In this document: positions 52,236 to 59,998 of the stretch, piece after piece
Layout of the letters: each line of letters opens with the position of its first letter
How positions within the stretch are numbered: position 1 is the first letter of the stretch
Origin: Acidobacteria bacterium AB60
GTDB lineage: Bacteria > Acidobacteriota > Terriglobia > Terriglobales > Acidobacteriaceae
Direction of reading: 5' to 3'
Length of the DNA stretch: 64,000 nucleotides
NCBI GenBank assembly: GCA_008682415.1
Contig: VANK01000003.1
Location: 124,001 to 188,000 of the forward strand
The notes under the pieces: model-generated
What the model was told of the DNA's origin: nothing
The model's database searches: none
The model's input: only the letters and a program-made list of their open reading frames with translations
Translations under genes and position numbers: made by a program

Positions 52236-54794
52236 TTGATCGGCGATCTGAAGCAGGCTTGGCGGCAGTTTGGGCGGTCCCCGGGGTTCACAGCGACGGC
52301 GGTGATCACGCTGGCTCTGGGAATCGGCGCGACGACGGCGATCTTCACGCTGGTGCAGCAAGTGATGTTGCGATCGCTGCCGGTTTCAAAGCCGGACGAG
52401 TTGTGGCGGATTGGGAAGCGGGTGCACTGTTGCGGGTACGGCGGGTACACGCAGCCGGAGGAGTTCTCGATCTTCTCGTATGACTTGTACCGGCAGTTCC
52501 GCGATCACACGCCGGAGTTTGTGGACCTGGCGGCGCTGCAGGGGGGAAGCGCGGGCCTGGGCGTGCGGCGTGCCGGCAGCCAGCAGCAGATGGAGACCTT
52601 CAACGGCCAATTTGTGTCAGGGAACTTCTTTCAGACGTTTGGCGTGGGCGCTTGGGCCGGGCGGGTGCTGCAGGCGAGCGACGAGAGCGAGAGCGCGTCG
52701 CCCGTGGCGGTGATGAGTTACCACGTGTGGAAGGACAAGTTTGGCAGCGATCCATCTGTGGTGGGAGCTACGTACGAGATCAACGGACACCCGTTTACGT
52801 TGGTGGGGATTGGGGCGCCGGGGTTTTTTGGCGCGAAGATGGTGGGCTGGGGAATGCCGGATTTCTGGCTGCCGGTGACGACGGAGCCGTTGCTTGATGG
52901 GAAGTCATCGCGCCTGAAGCTGCCGAGCCAACACTGGCTGGATCTGATTGGGCGTGTGCGGCCGGGGACGGACGCGAGGGAGTTGGAGGCAAGGTTGCGC
53001 GTGGAACTGCATGACTGGCAGGCGAGCCACGTGGCGGAGATGGTTCCCCAGGAGAAGGAGATCTGGCAGCAGCAGAAGATGTATGTGAGCCCGGGGGGCG
53101 CGGGCGTGGCGGCCATGAAGGAGCAGTACGAGGAAGGATTGAAGCTGCTGCTGGGCGCGGCGGGATGCGTGCTGCTGGTGGCGTGCGCGAATATAGCGAA
53201 CCTGTTGCTGGCGCGCGGGCTGCGGAATCGGCAGCAGACGTCGGTGCGGATTGCGCTGGGGGCCTCGCAGGGGCGGTTGGTGCGGACGGCGCTGGTGGAG
53301 AGCGTGGGGCTGAGCCTGCTGGGTGGGGCGCTGGGCGTGGCGGTGGCGTATGGCGGGACGCGGCTGATGGTCTACCTGGCGTTCAAGACGGGCAGCAGCC
53401 ACAACTATGTGCCGCTGGAGGCGACGCCCTCGTGGCCGGTGCTGCTGTTTGCGCTGGGCCTTTCTGTGTTGACGGGGATTCTGTTTGGGATGGTGCCGGC
53501 GTGGATGACGTCGCATGCCGAGCCGGTGGAGGCGCTGCGGGGGGCGCGGAGCACGACGGGGAATCGCGTGCGCTGGCCGCAGCGGGCGCTGGTGGTTGCG
53601 CAGGCGGCAATGTCGCTGGTGCTGTTGAGCGCGGCGGCTCTGCTGGGGAGCAGTCTGCGCAACCTGGAGCACCAGGACTTCGGATTCGAACTCAAGGATC
53701 ATTATGTGGCGTGGGTGGATCCGCGGATGGCGAATCTGAAGGCTGAGCAGATGCCTGCGCTGTATGACCGGATCCGGGAACGGATCGGCGCCATACCGGG
53801 GGTGCGCGCGGTGAGCGCGGCGTTGTATGCGCCGATGAGCGGGGACAGCTGGAATACCGGCGTGCTGATTGACGGCAAGCCGGAGCCAAGCGCGAAGGAT
53901 CATTATGAAGCGACGTTCGTGCGGGTGACGCCGGGATTCTTTGAGTCACTGGGAAATCCGATTGTTATGGGGCGATCGTTCAACGATGGGGACAAGGGAA
54001 ACACGCACGCGGTGGCGGTGGTGAACGAGGCGTTCGTCAACCAATTCTTCAAAAATGAGAACCCGATCGGGAAGCACTTCGGGGTGGACAAGAGGAAGTA
54101 CGCGGGGATCTTCGAGATTGTGGGCGTGGCGCGGAACACGCGGTATGTGACGTTTGGGATGAAAGATCCACCGCGCCCGATGTTCTTTATGGCGGAGGGA
54201 CAGTTTCTGAACTTCGACGAGCCGGAGGAAAGGGCCGGTGATGCGACCAGTCATTTTCTTTCAAGTTTGATTGTGTGGGCGCCGGGGAATCCGCCAAACC
54301 TGGAGGCGCAGGTGCGCAGGGCACTCAACGAGATTGAACCGAACCTGGCGCTGCACACGGTGGACCCATACACCCGTTTGCTGGATGCGGCGTTTGCGCA
54401 GGAGAAGATGATGGCGACCCTGACGCTGTTGTTCGGGGGGCTTGGGCTGGTTCTGGCGGCGGTGGGATTGTATGGCGTGACGGCGTATGGCGTGGAGCAG
54501 CGCACAACGGAGATCGGCGTGCGCATGGCCTTGGGAGCCGACCGCGGGAGCGTGGTGGGGATGGTGCTGCGCAGTGCGTTCTGGCAGGTTGGGGTGGGGC
54601 TTTTGCTGGGAGTGCCCGCGGCTGTGGGAGCAGGCAGGCTGCTGACGGATAAGTTGTACGGAGTGGAGCCGTGGGATCTGCGCATGCTGGGAGGAGCAGT
54701 GCTGTGCCTGGGGCTGGCGACGCTGGTGGCGGGTTGGATTCCGGCGCGGCGGGCGTCGAACCTGGATCCGGTAGAGGCGCTGCGGGCAGAGTAG
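52236..54794 (+). CDS. ADOP-type MacB/FtsX-like permease (852 aa)
   Basis: Second large orphan permease. Start is a TTG with an AGGAGGCGG site, giving IGDLKQAWRQFGRSPGF. Membrane segments occur at the N-terminus (TATAVITLALGIGATTAIFTLV), in the middle (GLKLLLGAAGCVLLVACANIANLL) and at the end (LTLLFGGLGLVLAAVGLYG, VLCLGLATLVAGWI), with two MacB_PCD periplasmic domains. The end motif PARRASNLDPVEALRAE is typical. Unlike the permease at 35.7 kb it lacks the long N-terminal prefix, and no PadR gene is adjacent. Confidence 0.92.
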   Translation: MIGDLKQAWRQFGRSPGFTATAVITLALGIGATTAIFTLVQQVMLRSLPVSKPDELWRIGKRVHCCGYGGYTQPEEFSIFSYDLYRQFRDHTPEFVDLAALQGGSAGLGVRRAGSQQQMETFNGQFVSGNFFQTFGVGAWAGRVLQASDESESASPVAVMSYHVWKDKFGSDPSVVGATYEINGHPFTLVGIGAPGFFGAKMVGWGMPDFWLPVTTEPLLDGKSSRLKLPSQHWLDLIGRVRPGTDARELEARLRVELHDWQASHVAEMVPQEKEIWQQQKMYVSPGGAGVAAMKEQYEEGLKLLLGAAGCVLLVACANIANLLLARGLRNRQQTSVRIALGASQGRLVRTALVESVGLSLLGGALGVAVAYGGTRLMVYLAFKTGSSHNYVPLEATPSWPVLLFALGLSVLTGILFGMVPAWMTSHAEPVEALRGARSTTGNRVRWPQRALVVAQAAMSLVLLSAAALLGSSLRNLEHQDFGFELKDHYVAWVDPRMANLKAEQMPALYDRIRERIGAIPGVRAVSAALYAPMSGDSWNTGVLIDGKPEPSAKDHYEATFVRVTPGFFESLGNPIVMGRSFNDGDKGNTHAVAVVNEAFVNQFFKNENPIGKHFGVDKRKYAGIFEIVGVARNTRYVTFGMKDPPRPMFFMAEGQFLNFDEPEERAGDATSHFLSSLIVWAPGNPPNLEAQVRRALNEIEPNLALHTVDPYTRLLDAAFAQEKMMATLTLLFGGLGLVLAAVGLYGVTAYGVEQRTTEIGVRMALGADRGSVVGMVLRSAFWQVGVGLLLGVPAAVGAGRLLTDKLYGVEPWDLRMLGGAVLCLGLATLVAGWIPARRASNLDPVEALRAE

Positions 54795-54867
54795 GGGCCG
54801 TTGGCGTTGCGTCATTGTGGCGGGGGAAGCGCGACGGGGAGAGTGCCGGCGAAAATATTTCCCAAAT

Positions 54868-54884
54868 ATGACATTCCTTGTCAT
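54868..54884. promoter_or_regulatory. Inverted repeat upstream of a DinB-family gene
   Basis: ATGACA-TTCCT-TGTCAT, perfect 6-base arms, in an AT-rich stretch about 54 bases before the DinB ATG. It could be an operator; the regulator is unknown. Confidence 0.4.
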
Positions 54885-54937
54885 GTATGGTCGCGCACTC
54901 TGGAAATGCGCCCAACCGGGGCGATGGAGAAGAGCAG

Positions 54938-55420
54938 ATGGCAACGGCAACCGCAGAAGCGAACGTGCAGACGGCGAAGGATGTTCTGGAGCATTGGCAG
55001 GGTCACCGGCGCCTGACGCGTCGGGTGATCGAGGCGTTTCCTGAAGACAAGCTGTTCGGATTTTCGGTGGGTGGGATGCGGCCGTTCGCGGAGTTGGCGT
55101 GGGAGTTTCTGCGGATGGCGGTGCCGATTGTGGACGGTGTCTCGACGGGGAAGTGGGAGGAATACAAGGGACCCAAGCCGACGACGAAGAGCGAGATTCT
55201 GCGGCTGTGGGATGCGCAGACGGCCGAGCTGAATGCGAAGTTTCCGCAAATCCCGGCGCATCGCTTCAGCGAGGTGGACAAGGCGTTTGGGCAGTGGGAA
55301 GGGACGGGGAAGGCGACGATCCAGTACGCGATCGACAACGAGATCCACCATCGCGGGCAGGGCTACGTGTATCTGCGGGCGCTGGGGATCGAGCCTCCGG
55401 CGTTCTGGGAACGGGGATAA
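54938..55420 (+). CDS. DinB-family protein
   Basis: A 160-residue DinB-like four-helix protein. Candidate metal His residues are in LEHWQGHRRLT (helix 1) and NEIHHRGQGYVYLRALG (helix 3). The ATG at 54938 is preferred over an upstream ATG at 54878, because the added part is not family-like. Function unknown; relatives include damage-inducible proteins and thiol transferases. It is the last gene before the tRNA-Leu fragment and integrase. Confidence 0.85.
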   Translation: MATATAEANVQTAKDVLEHWQGHRRLTRRVIEAFPEDKLFGFSVGGMRPFAELAWEFLRMAVPIVDGVSTGKWEEYKGPKPTTKSEILRLWDAQTAELNAKFPQIPAHRFSEVDKAFGQWEGTGKATIQYAIDNEIHHRGQGYVYLRALGIEPPAFWERG

Positions 55421-55430
55421 GCGAGGGTAA

Positions 55431-55463
55431 GCCCTCGCGGCGGAGGAAGGCAGCCGCGAGGGC
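55431..55463. other. Long hairpin after the DinB gene
   Basis: Perfect 11-base arms GCCCTCGCGGC / GCCGCGAGGGC with an 11-base loop, ten bases after the stop. It lacks a T run, so it is a weak or factor-assisted terminator at best. Confidence 0.5.
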
Positions 55464-55552
55464 GCGTGGTGAGGAGGGAGGGAGGGAAGGCGAGCGGCGG
55501 CTGAGGTTCGTTTAAGCTAGGGGAAGACGCGAGGGAGTATGCGCGGTCTGAA

Positions 55553-55594
55553 GCCCGGATGGCGAAACTGGCAGACGCAGCGGACTTAAAATCC
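55553..55594 (+). pseudogene. 5' fragment of tRNA-Leu(UAA), probable attL
   Basis: The 42 bases reproduce a bacterial tRNA-Leu(UAA) gene from the acceptor strand GCCCGGA through the D arm (ACTGGCAGACGC) and the anticodon loop GGACTTAAAATCC, then stop matching. The variable arm, T arm and 3' acceptor strand are absent. The integrase gene starts 116 bases later. This is what a crossover in the anticodon loop of a chromosomal tRNA gene would leave at one junction. The acceptor sequence differs from that of the complete tRNA-Leu at 57012. Confidence 0.85.
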
Positions 55595-55617
55595 AGAATA
55601 GACACACATAAACGCCG

Positions 55618-55623
55618 TATAAT
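55618..55623 (+). promoter_or_regulatory. Consensus -10 box upstream of the integrase
   Basis: TATAAT, 88 bases before the integrase ATG and just past the tRNA fragment. No good -35 is seen at 16-18 bases. Confidence 0.4.
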
Positions 55624-55710
55624 CAGCGACATGTAGCTTTACTTTTCCTTCCACATCTGCTACACAATTACACATGAGCACGGCATTCCTGAGGCACGAA
55701 GGAGCTACCA

Positions 55711-56991
55711 ATGTCCGAAACCTTAGAAAGCCCAAAACCTAAAGCAGAAACCCACAAAATCATGGGCGGCAAGGTCAACATCTACCGCCGCGAGAACAGC
55801 GACAACTGGCAGTGCTCGACGTTCCTCAATGGACGCAACTGGCGCGTGTCAACGCACGAAGACAGCCTCGGCCGGGCGAAGGACTTCGCCGAAGATTGGT
55901 ATCTCGCCTTGCGCGGAAAAGCGCACGCCGGACTTCTTCAGAAGCAGACCCGGCGGCAAGGGAAGAAATTCAAGGAAGCCGCCGCGAAATTCCTCGAGGA
56001 AGCTCCCATCCTCACACAAGGCCAGCGCGGCTCGACTTGGTTAAATCAGTATGAGTTGAAGCTGAACGGCGTCATCCTTCCGTTCCTGGGCGAGAAGCAC
56101 CTTCCCGAAATCACATCCGGCGTCATTCAGGAATACCGCATCTGGCGCGCGCAGAATTGCAAGACAGGCGGGACTCCAGCGCGCAGCACAGTACACAAGG
56201 AAATAGTCTGCATCCGTCAGGTGCTCAAGACCGCCAGAAGACACGGCTGGATTGAGTACCTCCCCGACATGTCGGTGCCCTATAAGACGTCCGGCAAAAT
56301 CGTGCACAGGGCGTGGTTCTCCCCCGAGGAATATAAGAAGCTCTATGAGGCGACACGCAGGCGGGCGAATGAACCAAAGCAGGAGCGCTTCAAATGGGAA
56401 TGCGAACAACTGCACGACTATGTGCTGTTCGCGGTCAATACTGGACTCCGGCCCGACGAAGCGTGGGCGCTGCAATTCCGCGACGTGGCCATCGTCCAGG
56501 ACGACGCCACTGGCGAAACAATCCTCGAAATCGAAGTGAGAGGCAAGCGCGGCGTTGGATACTGCAAGAGCATGCCCGGCGCCGTTAGGCCGTTCGAGCG
56601 CTTGAAGAGCCGACCGCGTCCCGTCCGGATCGACGAGCCGGGGCGGGGAGGCACCAACGAGAAGACGCGCATGCCTGAGCCAACGGATCTACTCTTCCCC
56701 AAGTGGCAGCGCGAACTGTTCAACGCCATCCTTGACGAAGAGAAACTGAAAGAGGACCGCGACGGTCAGGCGCGCACCGCCTACAGCCTGCGTCATACGT
56801 ACATCTGCCTGCGTCTGATGGAGGGGGCGGATATCTACCAGATCGCCAAGAATTGCAGGACCTCGGTCGAGATGATCGAGAAATTCTATGCCTCCCACAT
56901 CAAGACCCGCCTGGATGCTGCGGCGATCAACATCATGCGCAAGAAGAAGGTGGCAAAGGTAGTCGCGAAAGAACTTCGTACCGGAACGTAG
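55711..56991 (+). CDS. Tyrosine-recombinase integrase
   Basis: A 426-residue phage-type integrase. The N-terminal half has an arm/core-binding region (about residues 75-190). The C-terminal catalytic domain shows the first Arg in NTGLRPDEAWAL (about residue 247), box II as YSLRHTYICLRL (about residue 358; the first His of HxxR is Tyr), and the nucleophile Tyr in KFYASHI (about residue 392). The GAAGGAG site is well placed before the ATG. It sits between a broken tRNA-Leu(UAA) fragment and an intact intron-bearing tRNA-Leu(UAA), so it is presumably the enzyme that used the tRNA anticodon loop as attachment site. Codon use is less GC-rich than upstream genes. Confidence 0.92.
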   Translation: MSETLESPKPKAETHKIMGGKVNIYRRENSDNWQCSTFLNGRNWRVSTHEDSLGRAKDFAEDWYLALRGKAHAGLLQKQTRRQGKKFKEAAAKFLEEAPILTQGQRGSTWLNQYELKLNGVILPFLGEKHLPEITSGVIQEYRIWRAQNCKTGGTPARSTVHKEIVCIRQVLKTARRHGWIEYLPDMSVPYKTSGKIVHRAWFSPEEYKKLYEATRRRANEPKQERFKWECEQLHDYVLFAVNTGLRPDEAWALQFRDVAIVQDDATGETILEIEVRGKRGVGYCKSMPGAVRPFERLKSRPRPVRIDEPGRGGTNEKTRMPEPTDLLFPKWQRELFNAILDEEKLKEDRDGQARTAYSLRHTYICLRLMEGADIYQIAKNCRTSVEMIEKFYASHIKTRLDAAAINIMRKKKVAKVVAKELRTGT

Positions 56992-57011
56992 CCTTATACT
57001 TAAGGTGGCCA

Positions 57012-57358
57012 TGCGGGCGTGGCGAAATCGGCAGACGCACCGGACTTAAGCGCAACTTGAGTGCTCGCCGGGAAACCGGCAATGCAGAACTGCTCAAATT
57101 CGGGGAACCCTGAAATGGCGATCCCGAGCCAAGCCCCGACGGAGAACTCCGGAGGGGAAGGTGTAGAGACTAGACGGGCAGCACCTACCGCCGAACGGCG
57201 ACGGACCGAACGGTCACGGTGAAGGTATAGTCCAGACCACAAACCTGCCGGAGCGTCCTCGGACGCGTTTTTCCGGCAGCGCGGCGAAAGCCGTAGATGG
57301 TAAGAAAATCCGTTGGGGCGCGAGCCCCGTGAGGGTTCAAGTCCCTCCGCCCGCACCA
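57012..57358 (+). tRNA. tRNA-Leu (anticodon UAA) interrupted by a group I intron
   Basis: The exons are 57012-57046 and 57305-57358. Joined, they give a complete class II tRNA: acceptor GCGGGCG/CGCCCGC, D arm GCGAAATCGGCAGACGC, anticodon loop CTTAAAA with anticodon TAA, long variable arm GGGGC-GCGA-GCCCC, T arm GAGGGTTCAAGTCCCTC, and encoded CCA. The break lies after the first anticodon base (U|AA), the site used by the well-known cyanobacterial and plastid trnL intron. The outer pair of the anticodon stem is C-U, a small imperfection. The ABC-type ATPase gene ends 11 bases downstream on the other strand. Confidence 0.93.
57047..57304 (+). ncRNA. Group I intron in the tRNA-Leu(UAA) anticodon loop
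   Basis: A 258-nt self-splicing-type intron without an open reading frame. P1 forms between the exon end ACTT plus intron AA and the guide TTGAGT, putting the required U-G wobble at the 5' splice site. P2 is GCCGG-GAAA-CCGGC. The Q-like element is CGATCCCGAGCCAAGCC, the R element GACTAGACGGGCAGCACC and the S element AAGGTATAGTCCAGACC. P7 is GACTA/TAGTC. A long P9 hairpin (CTGCCGGA/TCCGGCAG) and a GAAA-capped terminal hairpin (CGGCGAAAGCCG) follow. The last intron base is G (omega G), before exon AAAATCC. Confidence 0.92.
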
Positions 57359-57368
57359 GTTTTCCGAA

Positions 57369-59462
57369 TCACTTTTGGCGATCCCCAGAATTCCCTTCTT
57401 TTGCGTCCGTGGGCGTTCCTTCTGGGGGTGGCGGGATCTGGGATGTAATCGCCTGCTTTTTCGGTTTTGTCTTAAGTTGAAGAAAGTGCTGACCTGATGG
57501 CGTGATCACTATTGTGTTCTGTTGTCTGAGCCGGGCAATCTCCTCAGCCGACAACCAGGTGAAGATGACCGTTTGGAATTTTGACTGCTGGGCGAGCTGC
57601 TTTTCAAGAAACGTGAGAAATAGCTCCTGGTGTTTCTCGTCCGGGTTCTGCTGTAGCGGTTCATCGAGGATGACGAACCCAGGATGTTTTCCTTTGACCT
57701 GTTGAGACGCTGCGGCGAGCGCCAACGTAAACGCAGCAACCAACCGGGACTGATCACTCGCCGATCCCAACCCGCGGAGCCTCCGCCCATCCATATAAGG
57801 AACGTACTGATCGTCGAGTGAGAGTAGGCTTGCGTTATCACGGCGAACCGCACTATGCCCGAGCGCGACAAGGTATTTTTTCAACGCATCGACGAACGCC
57901 AGCTTACGGGAATGGACGTCCGGTGTCGAACTAATCCCAGTTTCGAAGCTGCGAGCATCGATAATCCAGCGGTCAATAGACGCCTGAATCTCCGTGACGT
58001 CTTTCGATGCATCTTCAAGCCGCTCCAACTCGCGTTCCGCAGCGGCTAGGTTCGTCGCAGTGGCAGCGAGTTGCTCTCTTACGGTACCCACAGCGCTCGT
58101 AAGCGTCGTCAAAGCTCGATCGGCGTCACGGACCTGCGAGTCAAGTTCGTTGATATTAGCGGTGGTCAGCTTGATGCTCGCGTCTAGTGATTCAATATTC
58201 TTCCGGATGAGTTCGCGATCACGCTTTAGCGCCTCGATGTGAGCTGCTACGGACTCAGCCGATTGAGAGCTGAGCCCGAACAGGCTCGCATCCATGTCAC
58301 GATGACACGTTGGACATTCAATGTGATCTAGCCTGCCAACCCCCGTTTGCTTCAAACGAAGCAGATCGTTCGCGGCAAGGAGACGGTGGTCAAGGCTCTC
58401 AATTAACGTTGCCGCTTGGTCCTTTTGAGCTCGCAATGTATGTAGATCGCGGTTCAGACTATGGCGCTGCTCTTTCAGCTGAATGACTCGTTGGGATGCA
58501 GCAATGGGAGCAGATGTGTCAGCGGTGTCTATCGGCTGCTTTGTCAAGGCATCCCGGAGCTTCTCAATTCGTTCGGCAACGACTTTGTATCGAGTCTCGA
58601 TATCAACGGAAGCGTCCCTTTTGAGTGCATCGCTGAACTTGACAGATGACCATCGCGAGATAATCTCTCTGAGGCTGCCGTGACTCGACCATTGCACGCG
58701 CCAACCGCGCCGCATCATGAAGTCCATCGCCTGATGCGAGATCAGCTCCGCACTATCCTTGAGTTCACGAGAACGTTGTGCCGCAAGCAGCCGGTTTACG
58801 CGTGCCGTAATCGCTTCGAATGCGCCAAGTAGATACTCGATGGATATCTCGCCGATCTCCTGTTGACCATATCGACCAATTTGAAGCGCCTGCAGATTCG
58901 ACCAACCCTCCGCTTGATCAATATAAAAAAGTGGAGCAAGGTTTTCGAGGTAGACTTCGGCACCGGACTGCCTATACGTTGCGACATTAATGCGAGGCCA
59001 GTTCATCCACTCGAAGAAGAAACGTTGAAAACCGCCATGTTCATCAGACATGGTGAGCTTACGTGCAAACAGCTTGCTCTCTCGTGTCTTCCCATCTACT
59101 GAGATTTCACGAATCACAACCAAGGCGGGATCTCCACCCCGGATATCACGTTGAATTTCGAGTTGTCTTCCGGATTCGTCCCGGATTGTGATTGCAGCTG
59201 AAGAAGAGATCACTCGAGTCAATGCATGTCCGGACAACTCAAGCGACTCGCGTGCGGCCTCTGGGAAGAACGCGGGATCATTATCGACGTTGCCGAAGAT
59301 TGGTTCAAGCCCGAAGCACCAAGCGATTGCCTTCACGGCGAGTGTTTTACCGTACGCGTTCTTTGCGCTAATCACTTGCAGCCCGGGTTTCAGCTGCAGG
59401 GCGCCAGAGAACTCCCCAGCCTCCGCCAATCCTTTGATCTCGATGTTGGAAATGTAGATCAC
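57369..59462 (-). CDS. SMC/Rad50-like ATPase of an ABC-three-component-type conflict system
   Basis: A 697-residue SMC/Rad50-like ATPase. Walker A is KNAYGKTLAVKA (about residues 34-45). A central coiled-coil arm (about 285-500) contains a zinc-hook-like pair, ECPTCHRDMD, near residue 380. The ABC signature region is GLGSASDQSRLVAAFTLALA, and Walker B is FVILDEP (about residue 595). The start is the GTG at 59462, overlapping the stop of the middle gene (GTGA). It is third in a coupled three-gene unit with a large and a small partner. That order matches the ABC-3C systems predicted from comparative genomics to act in defence. Stand-alone Rad50-like repair ATPases would normally pair with SbcD/Mre11 instead. 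Base composition is clearly less GC-rich than the genes left of 55 kb. Confidence 0.82.
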   Translation of the reverse strand: MIYISNIEIKGLAEAGEFSGALQLKPGLQVISAKNAYGKTLAVKAIAWCFGLEPIFGNVDNDPAFFPEAARESLELSGHALTRVISSSAAITIRDESGRQLEIQRDIRGGDPALVVIREISVDGKTRESKLFARKLTMSDEHGGFQRFFFEWMNWPRINVATYRQSGAEVYLENLAPLFYIDQAEGWSNLQALQIGRYGQQEIGEISIEYLLGAFEAITARVNRLLAAQRSRELKDSAELISHQAMDFMMRRGWRVQWSSHGSLREIISRWSSVKFSDALKRDASVDIETRYKVVAERIEKLRDALTKQPIDTADTSAPIAASQRVIQLKEQRHSLNRDLHTLRAQKDQAATLIESLDHRLLAANDLLRLKQTGVGRLDHIECPTCHRDMDASLFGLSSQSAESVAAHIEALKRDRELIRKNIESLDASIKLTTANINELDSQVRDADRALTTLTSAVGTVREQLAATATNLAAAERELERLEDASKDVTEIQASIDRWIIDARSFETGISSTPDVHSRKLAFVDALKKYLVALGHSAVRRDNASLLSLDDQYVPYMDGRRLRGLGSASDQSRLVAAFTLALAAASQQVKGKHPGFVILDEPLQQNPDEKHQELFLTFLEKQLAQQSKFQTVIFTWLSAEEIARLRQQNTIVITPSGQHFLQLKTKPKKQAITSQIPPPPEGTPTDAKEGNSGDRQK

Positions 59463-59998
59463 CAACCCTCCAACATTTGATTCGAAATCGTGATGCCATC
59501 AAGCTCGTTGATCACCGCAAGCTCGCTTGAAAACAGATTTGCTTCGACGACGGATTTTGCGATGGCAACCAGCACATCAGCATGTTTGCCCTCGACGATC
59601 TGTGTGTCTTGCCTCGCAAGAATTCGGCATGCGGTCAAATAATTCACGACGTCATCGTGAGCCGTGTCTGATAGAAAGCCACGGCGGATGCGAATGGAGT
59701 GAGCGAAAGCCAGACCCTCGTGCGGACCAACGGTGCTCCATTCTCTAATCGCGGGAAGTAACCAGGGACGTAGGGCTACAAACTGCATCAGCTTCAATTT
59801 AGCGGCTGAGATCTTCCGAAGCGTGGACGGCGCGATCGTCCGAGCGAATCGTGCAAACACGAGCGCGATTACAGCGGTGCGATACTCAACGTCATACAGC
59901 GCAGAGGGTGCCAATCGCGCGGGTACAATAAGAGGTTTGGCCGTGCTTTCCTTAAGCAGCGCGGCCAGTTCTTCGATCGGATGGAGATTGCTAGACAC
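59459..59998 (-). CDS. Small middle component of the ABC-three-component-type system
   Basis: A 179-residue, mostly helical protein (IEELAALLKEST, YRTAVIALVFARFARTI, LSDTAHDDVVNYLTACRIL, VLVAIAKSVVEANLFSSELAVIN). The C-terminal half looks like a winged-helix region, as in ABC-3C middle components. The GTG at 59998 is preferred because it overlaps the stop of the upstream gene (GTGTCTAG) and has an AGCAGGTGG site; the longer frame to 60034 runs inside that gene. No enzymatic motif is visible. The assignment depends mainly on gene order and size. Confidence 0.68.
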   Translation of the reverse strand: MSSNLHPIEELAALLKESTAKPLIVPARLAPSALYDVEYRTAVIALVFARFARTIAPSTLRKISAAKLKLMQFVALRPWLLPAIREWSTVGPHEGLAFAHSIRIRRGFLSDTAHDDVVNYLTACRILARQDTQIVEGKHADVLVAIAKSVVEANLFSSELAVINELDGITISNQMLEGW

